A stretch of 14,650 nt of DNA from Comamonadaceae bacterium (GTDB lineage Bacteria; Pseudomonadota; Gammaproteobacteria; Burkholderiales; Burkholderiaceae_C): the NCBI GenBank assembly GCA_947374505.1, contig CANCCE010000051.1, forward strand, positions 1-14,650, given 5' to 3'. The translations under genes and the position numbers were made by a program. Under the pieces are notes generated by a model, which worked only from the letters and a program-made list of their open reading frames with translations, was not told the DNA's origin and made no database searches. Of this stretch, positions 6,881 to 14,530 are shown piece by piece (position 1 is the first letter of the stretch; every line of letters starts with the position of its first letter).

Positions 6881-8188
6881 TTGAAAGTTTTCGCTTTGCT
6901 ATCACCCCGATCCCCTGTTTCCTCACGCGCTTCTGGCTTCAGTGATTCGCATCTGCCAAGCTTGGCCGGCAGAGCCTATAGCTGCCAGTGCGGTCGGCCG
7001 GTTTTCTTCAGGAACAGCCAGTGCCTTGCCTGTGGCACACCCCTCGGCTACGACCCGCGGCTTGCTCAATTGTTGTCCCTGACGCCCGTCAGCGCTTCTG
7101 AAGACGCTTTGGATGACACCTCAAACCTTTGGCGGGCTTGGCCAATTTCTGATGCGCCCGAGACTGCGAAGGGTTTGGAGGTTGCCAGCTACCAGCGCTG
7201 CCTGAATCTGACAACACCCGCCGCCTGCAATTGGCTGGTGCCCAGAACTGACACGTTCGGCCGCACCACCGGCCTGTGCCGTGCCTGCCAACTGAATCAC
7301 AAGATTCCCGACCTGAACGACCCGGAACACTCTGACAACGGCCGGCTGTGGGGCTTGGTCGAACTGGCCAAGCGACGCCTGGTGTCAGCGCTCATGGTGC
7401 TGGGCTTGCCGGTGGCGTCCAAGCTCACCGAAGACCCCGAGCACGGTTTGATGTTTGATTTCTTGCGCTCAGACAGCGAAGGCGGCCACGTCATGACCGG
7501 GCACGACACCGGCCTCATCACTATCAGTTTGGTCGAGGCTGATGACGCAACGCGTGAAGCCGCGCGTCAAGCCATGCACGAGCCCTACCGCACGCTACTC
7601 GGACACTTCCGTCATGAAGTCGGCCACTATTACTGGGACCGGCTGGTCTGGGGCACCGACTGGATGAACGGCTTTCACACTCTGTTTGGCGATGAAACCA
7701 TCGACTACGCCGAAGCCTTGCAGCGCCACTATGACAACGGCCCTGCAGCGGATTGGCAACAGCATTACGTCAGCGCCTACGCCAGCACGCACCCGTGGGA
7801 AGACTGGGCCGAGTGCTGGGCCCATTACCTGCACATGCGCGACACGGTCGACACCGCATCAAGCTTTGGCTTGAGCGCCAAAAAAATGCAACTCGAGTTC
7901 ACGCCCTTTACCCTTGACGCGCTGTACCAGCCGAAGCACCCCAAAGCCAAACGATTTTTAGCCTTCTTGAATGACTGGACACGCCTGACGACCCTCCTCA
8001 ATGAGATGTCGCGTTCTATGGGTCAAACCGATTTTTATCCCTTTGTGCTGCCGCGCGAGGTGGTGGCCAAGTTGCACTTCATTCACCTGCTGGTGACTGC
8101 TGCGGGGGAGTCTTCACTGCGGGAAAAAAATGCCACGGCAGGCCGTGTCAAATCAATCACACCGGCGCCCGGAAAAGCCCTCTCGTAG
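6881..8188 (+). CDS. Zinc-ribbon putative metallopeptidase (HEVGH, Peptidase_Mx/DUF2248-like)
   Basis: This 435-residue soluble protein resembles bacterial proteins annotated as putative zinc-binding metallopeptidase with an N-terminal zinc ribbon; their physiological substrate is unknown. The ribbon has CQC (35-37) and CLAC (48-51). A second cysteine cluster follows at C107, C116, C133 and C136. The catalytic motif is RHEVGHYYWD (244-253), where His245, Glu246 and His249 fit a gluzincin-type HExxH site. Downstream is DWAECWAHYLHMRD, which likely supplies the third zinc ligand or structural contacts. No signal peptide or membrane segment is evident. The start is uncertain: TTG 6881 is the first possible start after an in-frame TGA, has no Shine-Dalgarno site, and conserved sequence begins near residue 29; TTG 6896 or 6962 are alternatives. 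Its last 106 bases overlap the convergent Crp/Fnr gene. Confidence 0.85.
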   Translation: MKVFALLSPRSPVSSRASGFSDSHLPSLAGRAYSCQCGRPVFFRNSQCLACGTPLGYDPRLAQLLSLTPVSASEDALDDTSNLWRAWPISDAPETAKGLEVASYQRCLNLTTPAACNWLVPRTDTFGRTTGLCRACQLNHKIPDLNDPEHSDNGRLWGLVELAKRRLVSALMVLGLPVASKLTEDPEHGLMFDFLRSDSEGGHVMTGHDTGLITISLVEADDATREAARQAMHEPYRTLLGHFRHEVGHYYWDRLVWGTDWMNGFHTLFGDETIDYAEALQRHYDNGPAADWQQHYVSAYASTHPWEDWAECWAHYLHMRDTVDTASSFGLSAKKMQLEFTPFTLDALYQPKHPKAKRFLAFLNDWTRLTTLLNEMSRSMGQTDFYPFVLPREVVAKLHFIHLLVTAAGESSLREKNATAGRVKSITPAPGKALS

Positions 8189-8871
8189 GTTTTCAAATCC
8201 GCCGCGTAGCACCCGCAGGCAATGCGTTGCAGACCGACTTCATCGAGCAGCATGACATAGCCGCGGCTGTAGCTGATGAGGCCACGCCGTTGAAAGATGC
8301 TCGCCGCTTGCGTCACACTTTCCCGCCGCACACCGAGCATGAGAGAGAACACTTCGTGCGTTAGAAAGAGCTCATTGGAGGAAAGCCGGTCACGCGTCAT
8401 CAACAAGGCGCGCGCGAGCCGTTGCTCGACCGAGTGGCGGTTGATACAGACCGTCTGCTGCGCCAGTTGGCTCAGGCGTGCATCGGCATAGCGATTGATC
8501 ACCTCGCGCAAACAACGGCTTTGCTGGAGGTGCTGTTGCAGCGTTGATCGTGTCATGCGAAAGGCCCGCCCAGCAGCCTGAACGCGGCCATGAAAAGTCG
8601 AGTACTCAGCGTCAAAAATCGCCGAGGTGTGAAACATGCCTTCAGGGCCGACCTGCGCAACAGCCATGTCGGCGGCAGCCGGCACCGGCAAGATGATCGA
8701 GACAAAGCCTTCTACGGGAAACCACACGTGCTTAGATATCTCGCCCGCAACACACACCAACGCATGCAACTCAAGCTCGACCAGCTCGCTGTTCGCCAAA
8801 AACGACCCGCGTTCCTGTGACGGCAAAGTTGCAATCAATTGATTCGCCAGTGACAAATTTTTATGCACCAC
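8083..8871 (-). CDS. Crp/Fnr-family transcriptional regulator
   Basis: This 262-residue protein has a cyclic-nucleotide-binding-like beta-roll domain (about 10-115, with HVWFPVEGFVSIILPV at 48-63 and VGPEGMF at 74-80) and a C-terminal winged helix. It reads SSNELFLTHEVFSLMLGVRRES at about 164-185, with recognition helix near 182-193. It lacks the N-terminal Cys cluster of FNR and an obvious cAMP-binding phosphate cassette, so its signal is unknown. An ORF extends to ATG 8955, but those 28 residues look non-homologous. A strong GGAGGG at 8877-8882 precedes tandem GTG codons at 8871 and 8868, which I take as the start region. The tail after YERAF (about residues 229-233) is an extension of about 29 residues lying inside the antiparallel overlap with the peptidase gene. 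The gene is divergent from gspD, so it may control itself, gspD or distant genes; this is inference. Confidence 0.88.
   Translation of the reverse strand: MVHKNLSLANQLIATLPSQERGSFLANSELVELELHALVCVAGEISKHVWFPVEGFVSIILPVPAAADMAVAQVGPEGMFHTSAIFDAEYSTFHGRVQAAGRAFRMTRSTLQQHLQQSRCLREVINRYADARLSQLAQQTVCINRHSVEQRLARALLMTRDRLSSNELFLTHEVFSLMLGVRRESVTQAASIFQRRGLISYSRGYVMLLDEVGLQRIACGCYAADLKTYERAFPGAGVIDLTRPAVAFFSRSEDSPAAVTSR
8833..8844. repeat. Perfect 12-bp palindrome AATCAATTGATT just inside the Crp/Fnr gene
   Basis: A perfect dyad lies about 27 bases inside the regulator's coding start. It loosely recalls FNR/CRP half-sites (TTGAT/ATCAA) but with no spacer between the halves, so it does not match the normal TTGAT-N4-ATCAA box. 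It could be an autoregulatory site or chance from the codons for Gln-Leu-Ile. Confidence 0.2.
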
Positions 8872-8876
8872 AACAA

Positions 8877-8882
8877 CCCTCC
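8877..8882 (-). promoter_or_regulatory. Shine-Dalgarno site fixing the Crp/Fnr start
   Basis: GGAGGG on the minus strand lies 5 bases before GTG 8871 and 8 before GTG 8868. It argues that the upstream ATG at 8955 is not the real start. Confidence 0.6.
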
Positions 8883-8981
8883 ATCTGACGCGGTCTGAAC
8901 CGCTGAAAAAAGCCATCAGAGTGATTGCAACTGGAATCAACTTCGGGCGATGCACAACCGTTCGTAACCTTTTGTAGCTTG

Positions 8982-8999
8982 TATGTCGGAATATGTCGG
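8982..8999 (+). repeat. Tandem direct repeat TATGTCGG with 10-bp period
   Basis: TATGTCGG occurs at 8982-8989 and again at 8992-8999, one helical turn apart, between the divergent regulator and gspD genes. Same-face spacing of this kind is typical of operators bound by tandem protein subunits. No binding protein can be named from sequence alone. Confidence 0.4.
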
Positions 9000-9052
9000 C
9001 GCATTAATGATTGCTCACACTTTTTTCATGGCTAACCGTGAACAATGCCGGG

Positions 9053-9079
9053 CTGCTGGCTGACAGGGTCACTCAGCAG
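9053..9079 (+). repeat. Imperfect hairpin upstream of gspD
   Basis: CTGCTG (9053-9058) pairs with CAGCAG (9074-9079), and inside this TGAC (9061-9064) pairs with GTCA (9068-9071) around a three-base AGG loop. A 2x2 internal mismatch separates the two stems. No T-run follows, so it is not an intrinsic terminator. It would lie in the gspD leader if transcription starts upstream, or be a DNA dyad for a regulator. Confidence 0.3.
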
Positions 9080-9283
9080 GCTCCATGAAAGAGGGGGCAT
9101 GGATTGCCGCGCGGCGCTCGGCATACACATCGACGCTCACCACCCATCAGCACCCAGCCAAAGTTGTGTGTGCCAACGCACGTAAGAAGACATGAGCAAC
9201 ATGTTGCCGCACATTAAAGTCTTTGAGCGCTACGCTAGCCTCGCTGTGTCAACGCTGCGCTCGTGCCGTCCTTGCTAAATGCT

Positions 9284-11383
9284 ATGAACTCAACCCGTGT
9301 TTGTCTGCCCCCATTGCGTGCACTGTTCGCGCTGTTGATAGCCGCCAGCCTGTGCGCTGTGGCGATGGCACAAGTCATCAAAAATTCTCAGGTCGCACCA
9401 CGCCCCGGTGAGCCGGTCACGCTGAATTTCGTTAACGCGGAGATCGATGCCGTGGCCCGTACCATGGCCACCATCACCGGCCGCAACGTGGTGGTCGATC
9501 CACGCGTCAAAGGTACGTTGACGCTCATCACTGAAAACCCGGTGGCTCCGCTGATGGCCTTTGGGCAGTTTGCCGCGCAGCTACGGGTACAAGGTTTTGC
9601 AGTGATTGAGGCTGCCGGGCTTTACAAGGTCGTGCCTGAGGCCGACGCCAAAATGCAAGCCGGCTTGGTCTCAGCCGGTCCACTACCGGGGAGCGGCAAT
9701 CAGATCGTCACGCAGATATTCAAGCTCACACATGAGGCCGCAAACAACCTGTTGCCCGTGCTAAGACCCCTGATCACGCCCAACAACACCATCAGTGTGA
9801 ACCCCGGCAACAACTCGCTGGTGATCACGGACTATGCCGACAATCTGCAGCGCCTGGCCCGCATCATTGCCGCGCTGGACATCGCTAACGCAAGCGAACT
9901 TGACATCATTTCGCTGAAAAACTCCTTGGCAACCGACCTCGTCCCTCTGCTGATCAAGCTGCTGGAGCCAAGTGGTGTGACGCCTGGTGACAGCTCTTAC
10001 CGCACCACTCTGCTGGCAGAGCCACGCGGCAACTCCCTGATCTTGCGCGCCGCCAATCCAACCCGTGTGGCACTGGTACGTTCGCTCGTTGAAAAACTCG
10101 ACCGTCCGCCAGAACAGGGCGAAAACCCCAGCGGCAACATTCATGTCGTGTATTTGAAAAATGCAGATGCGACCCAGTTGGCGTTGACACTGCGGGCCGC
10201 CATCGCCAGTGATTCCGGTACCGCCATAAGCACCGCCAGCACCGCCTCGACGACCGCCGCGCGTCTTCCGGCTGCGACCGATGGCCGCGTCACGACGGGC
10301 ACCGCCACATCACCCGTGCGGCAACCCAGCACCGGTGGACAAATTCAAGCCGATCCGGCCACCAACTCACTCATCATCACCGCACCAGACCCGCAGTACC
10401 GTCAATTGCGGGCCGTGATTGAACAGTTGGATTCCCGGCGCGCCCAGGTCTATGTTGAAAGCCTGATCGCCGAAGTGAACACCGACAAGGCCGCTGAATT
10501 CGGCATTCAGTGGCAGGGTCCGCTAGGCCAAGCCGGCAACAACGTGATCGGCTTTTTAGGGACTAACTTTGGGGCTGCTGGAAAAAACATACTGGCCTTG
10601 TCGACGCAGGGCATCAGTGGTGTCACGACCGGCGGCGTCACGCCGGGTACCGGTCTGAACATCGGCGCGGTCCAGCGCAGCAACGGGGTTTATGCCCTCG
10701 GGTTTCTGGCCCGTGCGCTGGAGCAAACCGGCTCAGGTAATATTTTGTCTACGCCGAACCTGCTGACACTCGACAACGAAGAAGCCAAAATCGTCATTGG
10801 CCAAAACGTCCCCTTCATCACAGGTCTGTACACCAACACGGGCACCACTAGCGGCACCGTGAACCCGTTTCAGACCATTGAACGCAAAGACGTTGGGCTG
10901 ACTTTGCGTGTGCGGCCGCAGATCAGTGAGAACGGCACCGTCAAATTGCTCATCTCGCAAGAAGTCAGCAGTGTGCAGCCGTCCTCCATCAATTCGACCA
11001 CGGGCCTCATCACCAACAAGCGCTCGTTCGACTCGACCGTGCTGGTCGAAGACGGCGGCATTGTGGTGCTGGGCGGCCTGCTGCAAGATGAATACGCTGA
11101 CAACGAAGAAAAAGTACCCCTGCTGGGCAGCCTGCCCCTCGTTGGGAATCTGTTCAAGAGCCAAACACGCAGTCGCAAAAAAACCAACCTGATGGTCTTT
11201 ATCCGGCCTGTGGTGGTGCGAGATGCGACCAACACCGACAGCTTGTCGATGGATCGGTACGACCTGATGCGCGGTCAGCAAAAATTGGCGCAACCCACCC
11301 GCAGCCTCTTGTTGCCCATCAACGAAGGGCCGGTGATGCCCGACTACCCGGCACCAACAGTACCCGTCGCGGAGACGCGTTGA
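9284..11383 (+). CDS. gspD: Type II secretion secretin GspD
   Basis: GspD forms the multimeric outer-membrane channel through which folded exoproteins leave the periplasm. The 699-residue protein starts with a signal peptide (MNSTRVCLPPLRALFALL onward, cleavage predicted at AMA-Q, residues 29/30). This supports ATG 9284 over GTG 9263; neither has a good Shine-Dalgarno site. Domains in order: N0 about 45-115, N1 about 143-205, N2 about 207-275, N3 about 286-385, and the secretin barrel about 390-645. The secretin signature VPLLGSLPLVGNLF is at 611-624, followed by KKTNLMVFIRPVVVRD. The N3 region carries a Ser/Thr/Ala-rich insertion at about 308-352. No terminal S-domain typical of pilotin-dependent secretins is obvious. 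It is the first gene of a gspDEF operon; the next gene begins within a few bases of its TGA stop. No gspC precedes it. Confidence 0.95.
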   Translation: MNSTRVCLPPLRALFALLIAASLCAVAMAQVIKNSQVAPRPGEPVTLNFVNAEIDAVARTMATITGRNVVVDPRVKGTLTLITENPVAPLMAFGQFAAQLRVQGFAVIEAAGLYKVVPEADAKMQAGLVSAGPLPGSGNQIVTQIFKLTHEAANNLLPVLRPLITPNNTISVNPGNNSLVITDYADNLQRLARIIAALDIANASELDIISLKNSLATDLVPLLIKLLEPSGVTPGDSSYRTTLLAEPRGNSLILRAANPTRVALVRSLVEKLDRPPEQGENPSGNIHVVYLKNADATQLALTLRAAIASDSGTAISTASTASTTAARLPAATDGRVTTGTATSPVRQPSTGGQIQADPATNSLIITAPDPQYRQLRAVIEQLDSRRAQVYVESLIAEVNTDKAAEFGIQWQGPLGQAGNNVIGFLGTNFGAAGKNILALSTQGISGVTTGGVTPGTGLNIGAVQRSNGVYALGFLARALEQTGSGNILSTPNLLTLDNEEAKIVIGQNVPFITGLYTNTGTTSGTVNPFQTIERKDVGLTLRVRPQISENGTVKLLISQEVSSVQPSSINSTTGLITNKRSFDSTVLVEDGGIVVLGGLLQDEYADNEEKVPLLGSLPLVGNLFKSQTRSRKKTNLMVFIRPVVVRDATNTDSLSMDRYDLMRGQQKLAQPTRSLLLPINEGPVMPDYPAPTVPVAETR

Positions 11384-11385
11384 CC

Positions 11386-12780
11386 ATGTCGACACGCTAT
11401 CCGCTGCCTTATGCTTTCGCGCGAACCAGTCAACTGCTGCTTGAAACTGAAGACGATTCACTCACGCTCTGGTGCACGAACAAGCCTTCGCTCAGCGCGT
11501 ACAGCGAAGTCATGCGCAAGTACGCAGTGGATACAGTCAAACAGGCGGAGTCCACCGGGTTGGCGCAACGCATCAGCGCAGCCTATGCACAAGAAGGATC
11601 GAGCGCCGCCGCCGTCGTCAGCGAAGTCGAAAGCGATGTCGATGTCTCGAAGATGCTGCAAGAGTTGCCGGCAGTTGAAGACCTGTTGGCCACCAGCGAC
11701 GACGCGCCCATCATCCGGCTGCTGAACGCACTGCTGACACAAGCCGCGCGTGAGGGTGCCAGCGACATTCACATTGAACCTTACGAGCAACACTCGGCGG
11801 TTCGTTTTCGGGTCGACGGTACTCTGCGTGAAGTCGTCAGACCGAATCGCGCCTTGCACGCAGCGCTGATCTCACGGCTGAAGATCATGGCCGACCTCGA
11901 CATCGCCGAAAAGCGTTTGCCGCAAGACGGCCGAATTTCGCTGCGCATCGGCACCCGCGCGATTGATGTGCGGGTCAGTACGCTGCCGAATGCCCATGGT
12001 GAACGCGCCGTTCTTCGGCTGCTCGACAAGAGCGGTGCCAAGCTCAACCTCGCCGCCGTGGGCATGGAGGGCAACACGCTGGAACGCTTCACTCGATTGC
12101 TGAAGCAACCGCACGGTATTGTGCTGGTCACCGGCCCGACAGGCTCAGGCAAGACCACCACTTTGTACGCCGCACTGAGTTTGTTTGACGCCAATATCAA
12201 CAACATCATGACGGTGGAAGACCCCATCGAATATGAAATCCCCGGCATTGGACAAACCCAGGTCAATGCGCGCATAGAGCTGAGCTTTGCCCGAGCGCTA
12301 CGGGCCATCTTGCGACAGGATCCGGATGTCATCATGATCGGTGAAATCCGCGATTTCGAGACTGCCCAGATTGCCATTCAAGCCTCACTCACAGGACACT
12401 TGGTGCTGGCCACCCTGCACACCAACGACGCCAGCAGCGCCGTCACGCGGCTGATCGACATGGGCGTTGACGCCTATTTATTAAGCTCTTCCCTGCTCGG
12501 CGTTTTAGCGCAGCGTCTGGTGCGAAAACTCTGCAGCGCGTGCAAAGGAAAAGGTTGTCCGACTTGCGCTAAAACGGGCTACACCGGACGCACGGGTGTG
12601 TTTGAACTATTAGTGGCAGATGATCTCATTCGCGCGATGATTCACCGCGGGGATTCAGAGGCCAACATCCGCGAACAAGCGCTGAAAATCGGCATGACGC
12701 TCATGCGCGATGACGCGCAACGCTTGATTGAAACGGGTGTGACATCGGCAGCAGAAGTGGCCCGCGTTACGCGTGATTAA
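11386..12780 (+). CDS. gspE: Type II secretion traffic ATPase GspE
   Basis: GspE is the cytoplasmic hexameric ATPase that drives pseudopilus assembly, docking on GspL and GspF. The 464-residue protein has an N-terminal GspE/PilB-type domain, then the ATPase core: GASDIHIEPYE (124-134), Walker A GPTGSGKTT (250-258), the Asp box TVEDPIEYE (276-284), Walker B region DPDVIMIGEIRD (312-323) and the His box LATLHTNDA (341-349). A zinc-binding tetracysteine follows, C383, C386, C391 and C394; its inner spacing of only four residues is much shorter than in many GspE proteins. I start at ATG 11386; a TTG at 11380 overlaps the gspD stop and is in frame. GGAGA at 11371-11375 could serve either. Tight linkage to gspD suggests translational coupling. 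Confidence 0.95.
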   Translation: MSTRYPLPYAFARTSQLLLETEDDSLTLWCTNKPSLSAYSEVMRKYAVDTVKQAESTGLAQRISAAYAQEGSSAAAVVSEVESDVDVSKMLQELPAVEDLLATSDDAPIIRLLNALLTQAAREGASDIHIEPYEQHSAVRFRVDGTLREVVRPNRALHAALISRLKIMADLDIAEKRLPQDGRISLRIGTRAIDVRVSTLPNAHGERAVLRLLDKSGAKLNLAAVGMEGNTLERFTRLLKQPHGIVLVTGPTGSGKTTTLYAALSLFDANINNIMTVEDPIEYEIPGIGQTQVNARIELSFARALRAILRQDPDVIMIGEIRDFETAQIAIQASLTGHLVLATLHTNDASSAVTRLIDMGVDAYLLSSSLLGVLAQRLVRKLCSACKGKGCPTCAKTGYTGRTGVFELLVADDLIRAMIHRGDSEANIREQALKIGMTLMRDDAQRLIETGVTSAAEVARVTRD

Positions 12781-12798
12781 GGCGATGAAGGATTTCTC

Positions 12799-14016
12799 AT
12801 GACCGCTTATGCCTACGAAGCACTCAACACCCAAGGACGGCTGTGCAAAGGTGTTGTCGATGCCGACACCGTTCGCTCGGCACGCAGCGTGCTGCGCAGG
12901 CAAACACTGATTCCTTTGCGCGTTGAGACGGTTGTCCGTGGCGGTGGCTCGGGATTACGACGTGCCATCTTCGTCGCTCGGGCCTTCAACGCCAGCGAGC
13001 TGGCGATCTGGACGCGCCAACTCGCCGGATTGCTCAATGCAGGGCTATCCATTGAGCGCGCCCTGTCGGCCCTCGCTGATGAAGCCGAAGAAGAACGCCA
13101 ACGCGACTTGGTAGCGGCGCTGCGGGCGGATGTCAATGCGGGCTCCTCGTTCGCCGCTGCACTGTCACATCACAGTCGCGACTTCCCGGCGATCTACGTC
13201 AGCGTAGTCGGTGCGGGCGAGGCCAGTGGCCAACTCGGGCTGGTGATGCAGCGCCTGGCCGACGACCAGGAAGAAGCCCGAAACTTGCGCGCCAAACTGC
13301 TGGGGGCAGCGCTTTACCCGGCCATCGTGACGCTGGTGGCGTTGGTCATTGTGATCTTCCTGGTGAGCTATGTTGTACCCCAGGTGGCATCGGTTTTCAT
13401 CGGCAGCAAACGCGCCTTGCCATTTCTCACCGTGGCGTTGCTGGGACTGAGTGACTTTGTGCGCACCTGGGGCTTAGCGCTGTTAGGTGCGTTCACCGCA
13501 GCGCTGTTGGGCGCGCTTTTAGCGTTGCGCCGGCGCGAGCTACAAGAGCGCTTTGACGCCGGTTGGCTGCGGCTGCCGGTGATCGGACGGCTGGCACGTC
13601 ACTACAACGCCGCGCGTTTTTCCGGTACCTTGGCCATGTTGGCGGGGGCCGGCGTGCCGATTCTCAAGGCCTTGCAAGCGGCTGCAGAAACGCTGTCAAA
13701 CCAGGCTATGCGGGCAGATGCGCTGGATGCGCTAACGCAGGTCCGTGAAGGCGCATCCCTCGGTCTGGCGATCGCACAAAAAAAACGTTTCCCGGGTTTG
13801 CTGGGTATGTTTGCGCGGCTGGGCGAACAGACCGGCGAATTACCGCTGATGCTACAGCGAGCTGCGACTCAGCTCTCTACCGATGTTCAACGTCGGGCGA
13901 TGAATCTGGCGACGATACTGGAGCCGCTGTTGATCGTCGTGATGGGCGCCGCCGTGATGCTGATTGTGCTGGCCGTGCTACTGCCGATCATCCAACTCAA
14001 TCAACTGGTTCGCTGA
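12799..14016 (+). CDS. gspF: Type II secretion inner-membrane platform protein GspF
   Basis: GspF is the polytopic inner-membrane protein at the centre of the assembly platform, contacting GspE and GspL. At 405 residues it has the normal family length. Two T2SSF repeats are visible; their matching signatures are VGAGEASGQL (137-146) and ARLGEQTGEL (339-348). Membrane helices lie at about 170-195, 222-243 and 373-397, ending in LLPIIQLNQLVR. The N-terminal YAYEALNTQGRLCKGVVDAD is also typical. ATG 12799 has AAGGA six bases upstream, the best ribosome site of this operon, and lies 18 bases after the gspE stop. It is the last gene of gspDEF and converges on gspM 34 bases away; no clear terminator is seen between them. 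Confidence 0.95.
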   Translation: MTAYAYEALNTQGRLCKGVVDADTVRSARSVLRRQTLIPLRVETVVRGGGSGLRRAIFVARAFNASELAIWTRQLAGLLNAGLSIERALSALADEAEEERQRDLVAALRADVNAGSSFAAALSHHSRDFPAIYVSVVGAGEASGQLGLVMQRLADDQEEARNLRAKLLGAALYPAIVTLVALVIVIFLVSYVVPQVASVFIGSKRALPFLTVALLGLSDFVRTWGLALLGAFTAALLGALLALRRRELQERFDAGWLRLPVIGRLARHYNAARFSGTLAMLAGAGVPILKALQAAAETLSNQAMRADALDALTQVREGASLGLAIAQKKRFPGLLGMFARLGEQTGELPLMLQRAATQLSTDVQRRAMNLATILEPLLIVVMGAAVMLIVLAVLLPIIQLNQLVR

Positions 14017-14050
14017 CCGCGCGTTTGAATTCGGCTTAGCGTCTAACGCC

Positions 14051-14530
14051 TCAACGGGGTGGCAGCGTCATCACCAGCGTGCCGCTCCAGAACGCCTCAT
14101 CGTCCTGTGTTTCGCGTACCCATCGAGCCTCCGTGGGCACGGCATTTGCTTCGGTGCGAGCCCGTGCCAGCCACTCAGCCATTGCTTTGGCTGGGGTCGA
14201 CCGCAAGACCAGATTGACACGTTGATCGCCCATGCTGATCACTGTGTTGCCACCCAGCAGACTGACCGATGATTGCAATTTACCGATGGCCACGGTTTGA
14301 TCAAGCTGTGGCCGCGCTTGCAAATCTTGTGCGCGCACTTGCAGCAGTCGCAAGGTCTGCAGCTGTGCATCAGCCTGCTGCTGCTCCTGCGGGTTGGTAC
14401 GCAAACTGTGCACAGCCGGCAACACGCCCACGCCGATGAGCAATGCCAACAACAACACGCCAGCCCCCACCGGCAGCCAACGCCGCTCGCGCGGGCCGAG
14501 CGCCGAGAAACGTTCGGAAAGGTTGGTCAT
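14051..14530 (-). CDS. gspM: Type II secretion protein GspM
   Basis: GspM is a small inner-membrane platform protein that partners and stabilises GspL. The 159-residue product has a short cytoplasmic N-terminus (MTNLSERFSALGPRERRW), one membrane helix at about residues 19-40, a coiled segment rich in Gln, and a periplasmic alpha/beta domain, matching the T2SSM layout and length. I chose ATG 14530 over the longer start at 14572 because homologues begin like this and because it overlaps the upstream gspL stop as TGATG, a sign of translational coupling. A GGGAAG stretch a few bases upstream is a fair ribosome site. Its stop faces that of gspF; no gspN follows it. Confidence 0.85.
   Translation of the reverse strand: MTNLSERFSALGPRERRWLPVGAGVLLLALLIGVGVLPAVHSLRTNPQEQQQADAQLQTLRLLQVRAQDLQARPQLDQTVAIGKLQSSVSLLGGNTVISMGDQRVNLVLRSTPAKAMAEWLARARTEANAVPTEARWVRETQDDEAFWSGTLVMTLPPR

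Larger units (their letters stand above)
8872..9283. other. Intergenic region between the divergent Crp/Fnr and gspD genes
   Basis: This 412-base stretch holds no convincing gene. It must carry the promoters of both the Crp/Fnr regulator (minus) and the gspDEF operon (plus). It contains the direct repeat at 8982-8999 and the hairpin at 9053-9079, listed separately. A possible plus-strand promoter is TTGTAT at 8979-8984 with ATTAAT 18 bases later at 9003-9008, matching four of six -10 positions; if real, the direct repeat falls in its spacer. A 36-codon ORF from ATG 9085 has no supporting signal. Confidence 0.4.

Noticed and set aside
6699..6884. 61-codon plus-strand frame from TTG whose TGA overlaps the TTG start of the peptidase
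   Set aside because: It has no ribosome site and a non-protein-like composition. The TTGA overlap is tempting as coupling, but the peptidase start itself is uncertain.
8872..8955. N-terminal extension of the Crp/Fnr protein from ATG 8955
   Set aside because: The 28 extra residues do not look like the family's N-terminus, and a strong GGAGGG site points to the GTG codons at 8871/8868.
9085..9195. 36-codon ORF starting ATG 9085 between the regulator and gspD
   Set aside because: There is no clear ribosome site, domain or coupling, and it is short enough to occur by chance.
10733..11461. 242-codon minus-strand open frame opposite gspD
   Set aside because: It is the shadow of the conserved secretin domain and shows no recognisable domain.
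14017..14050. Short inverted bases between gspF and gspM, considered as a bidirectional terminator
   Set aside because: The best stem is GCGT/ACGC, four base pairs with no T or A tract on either side.
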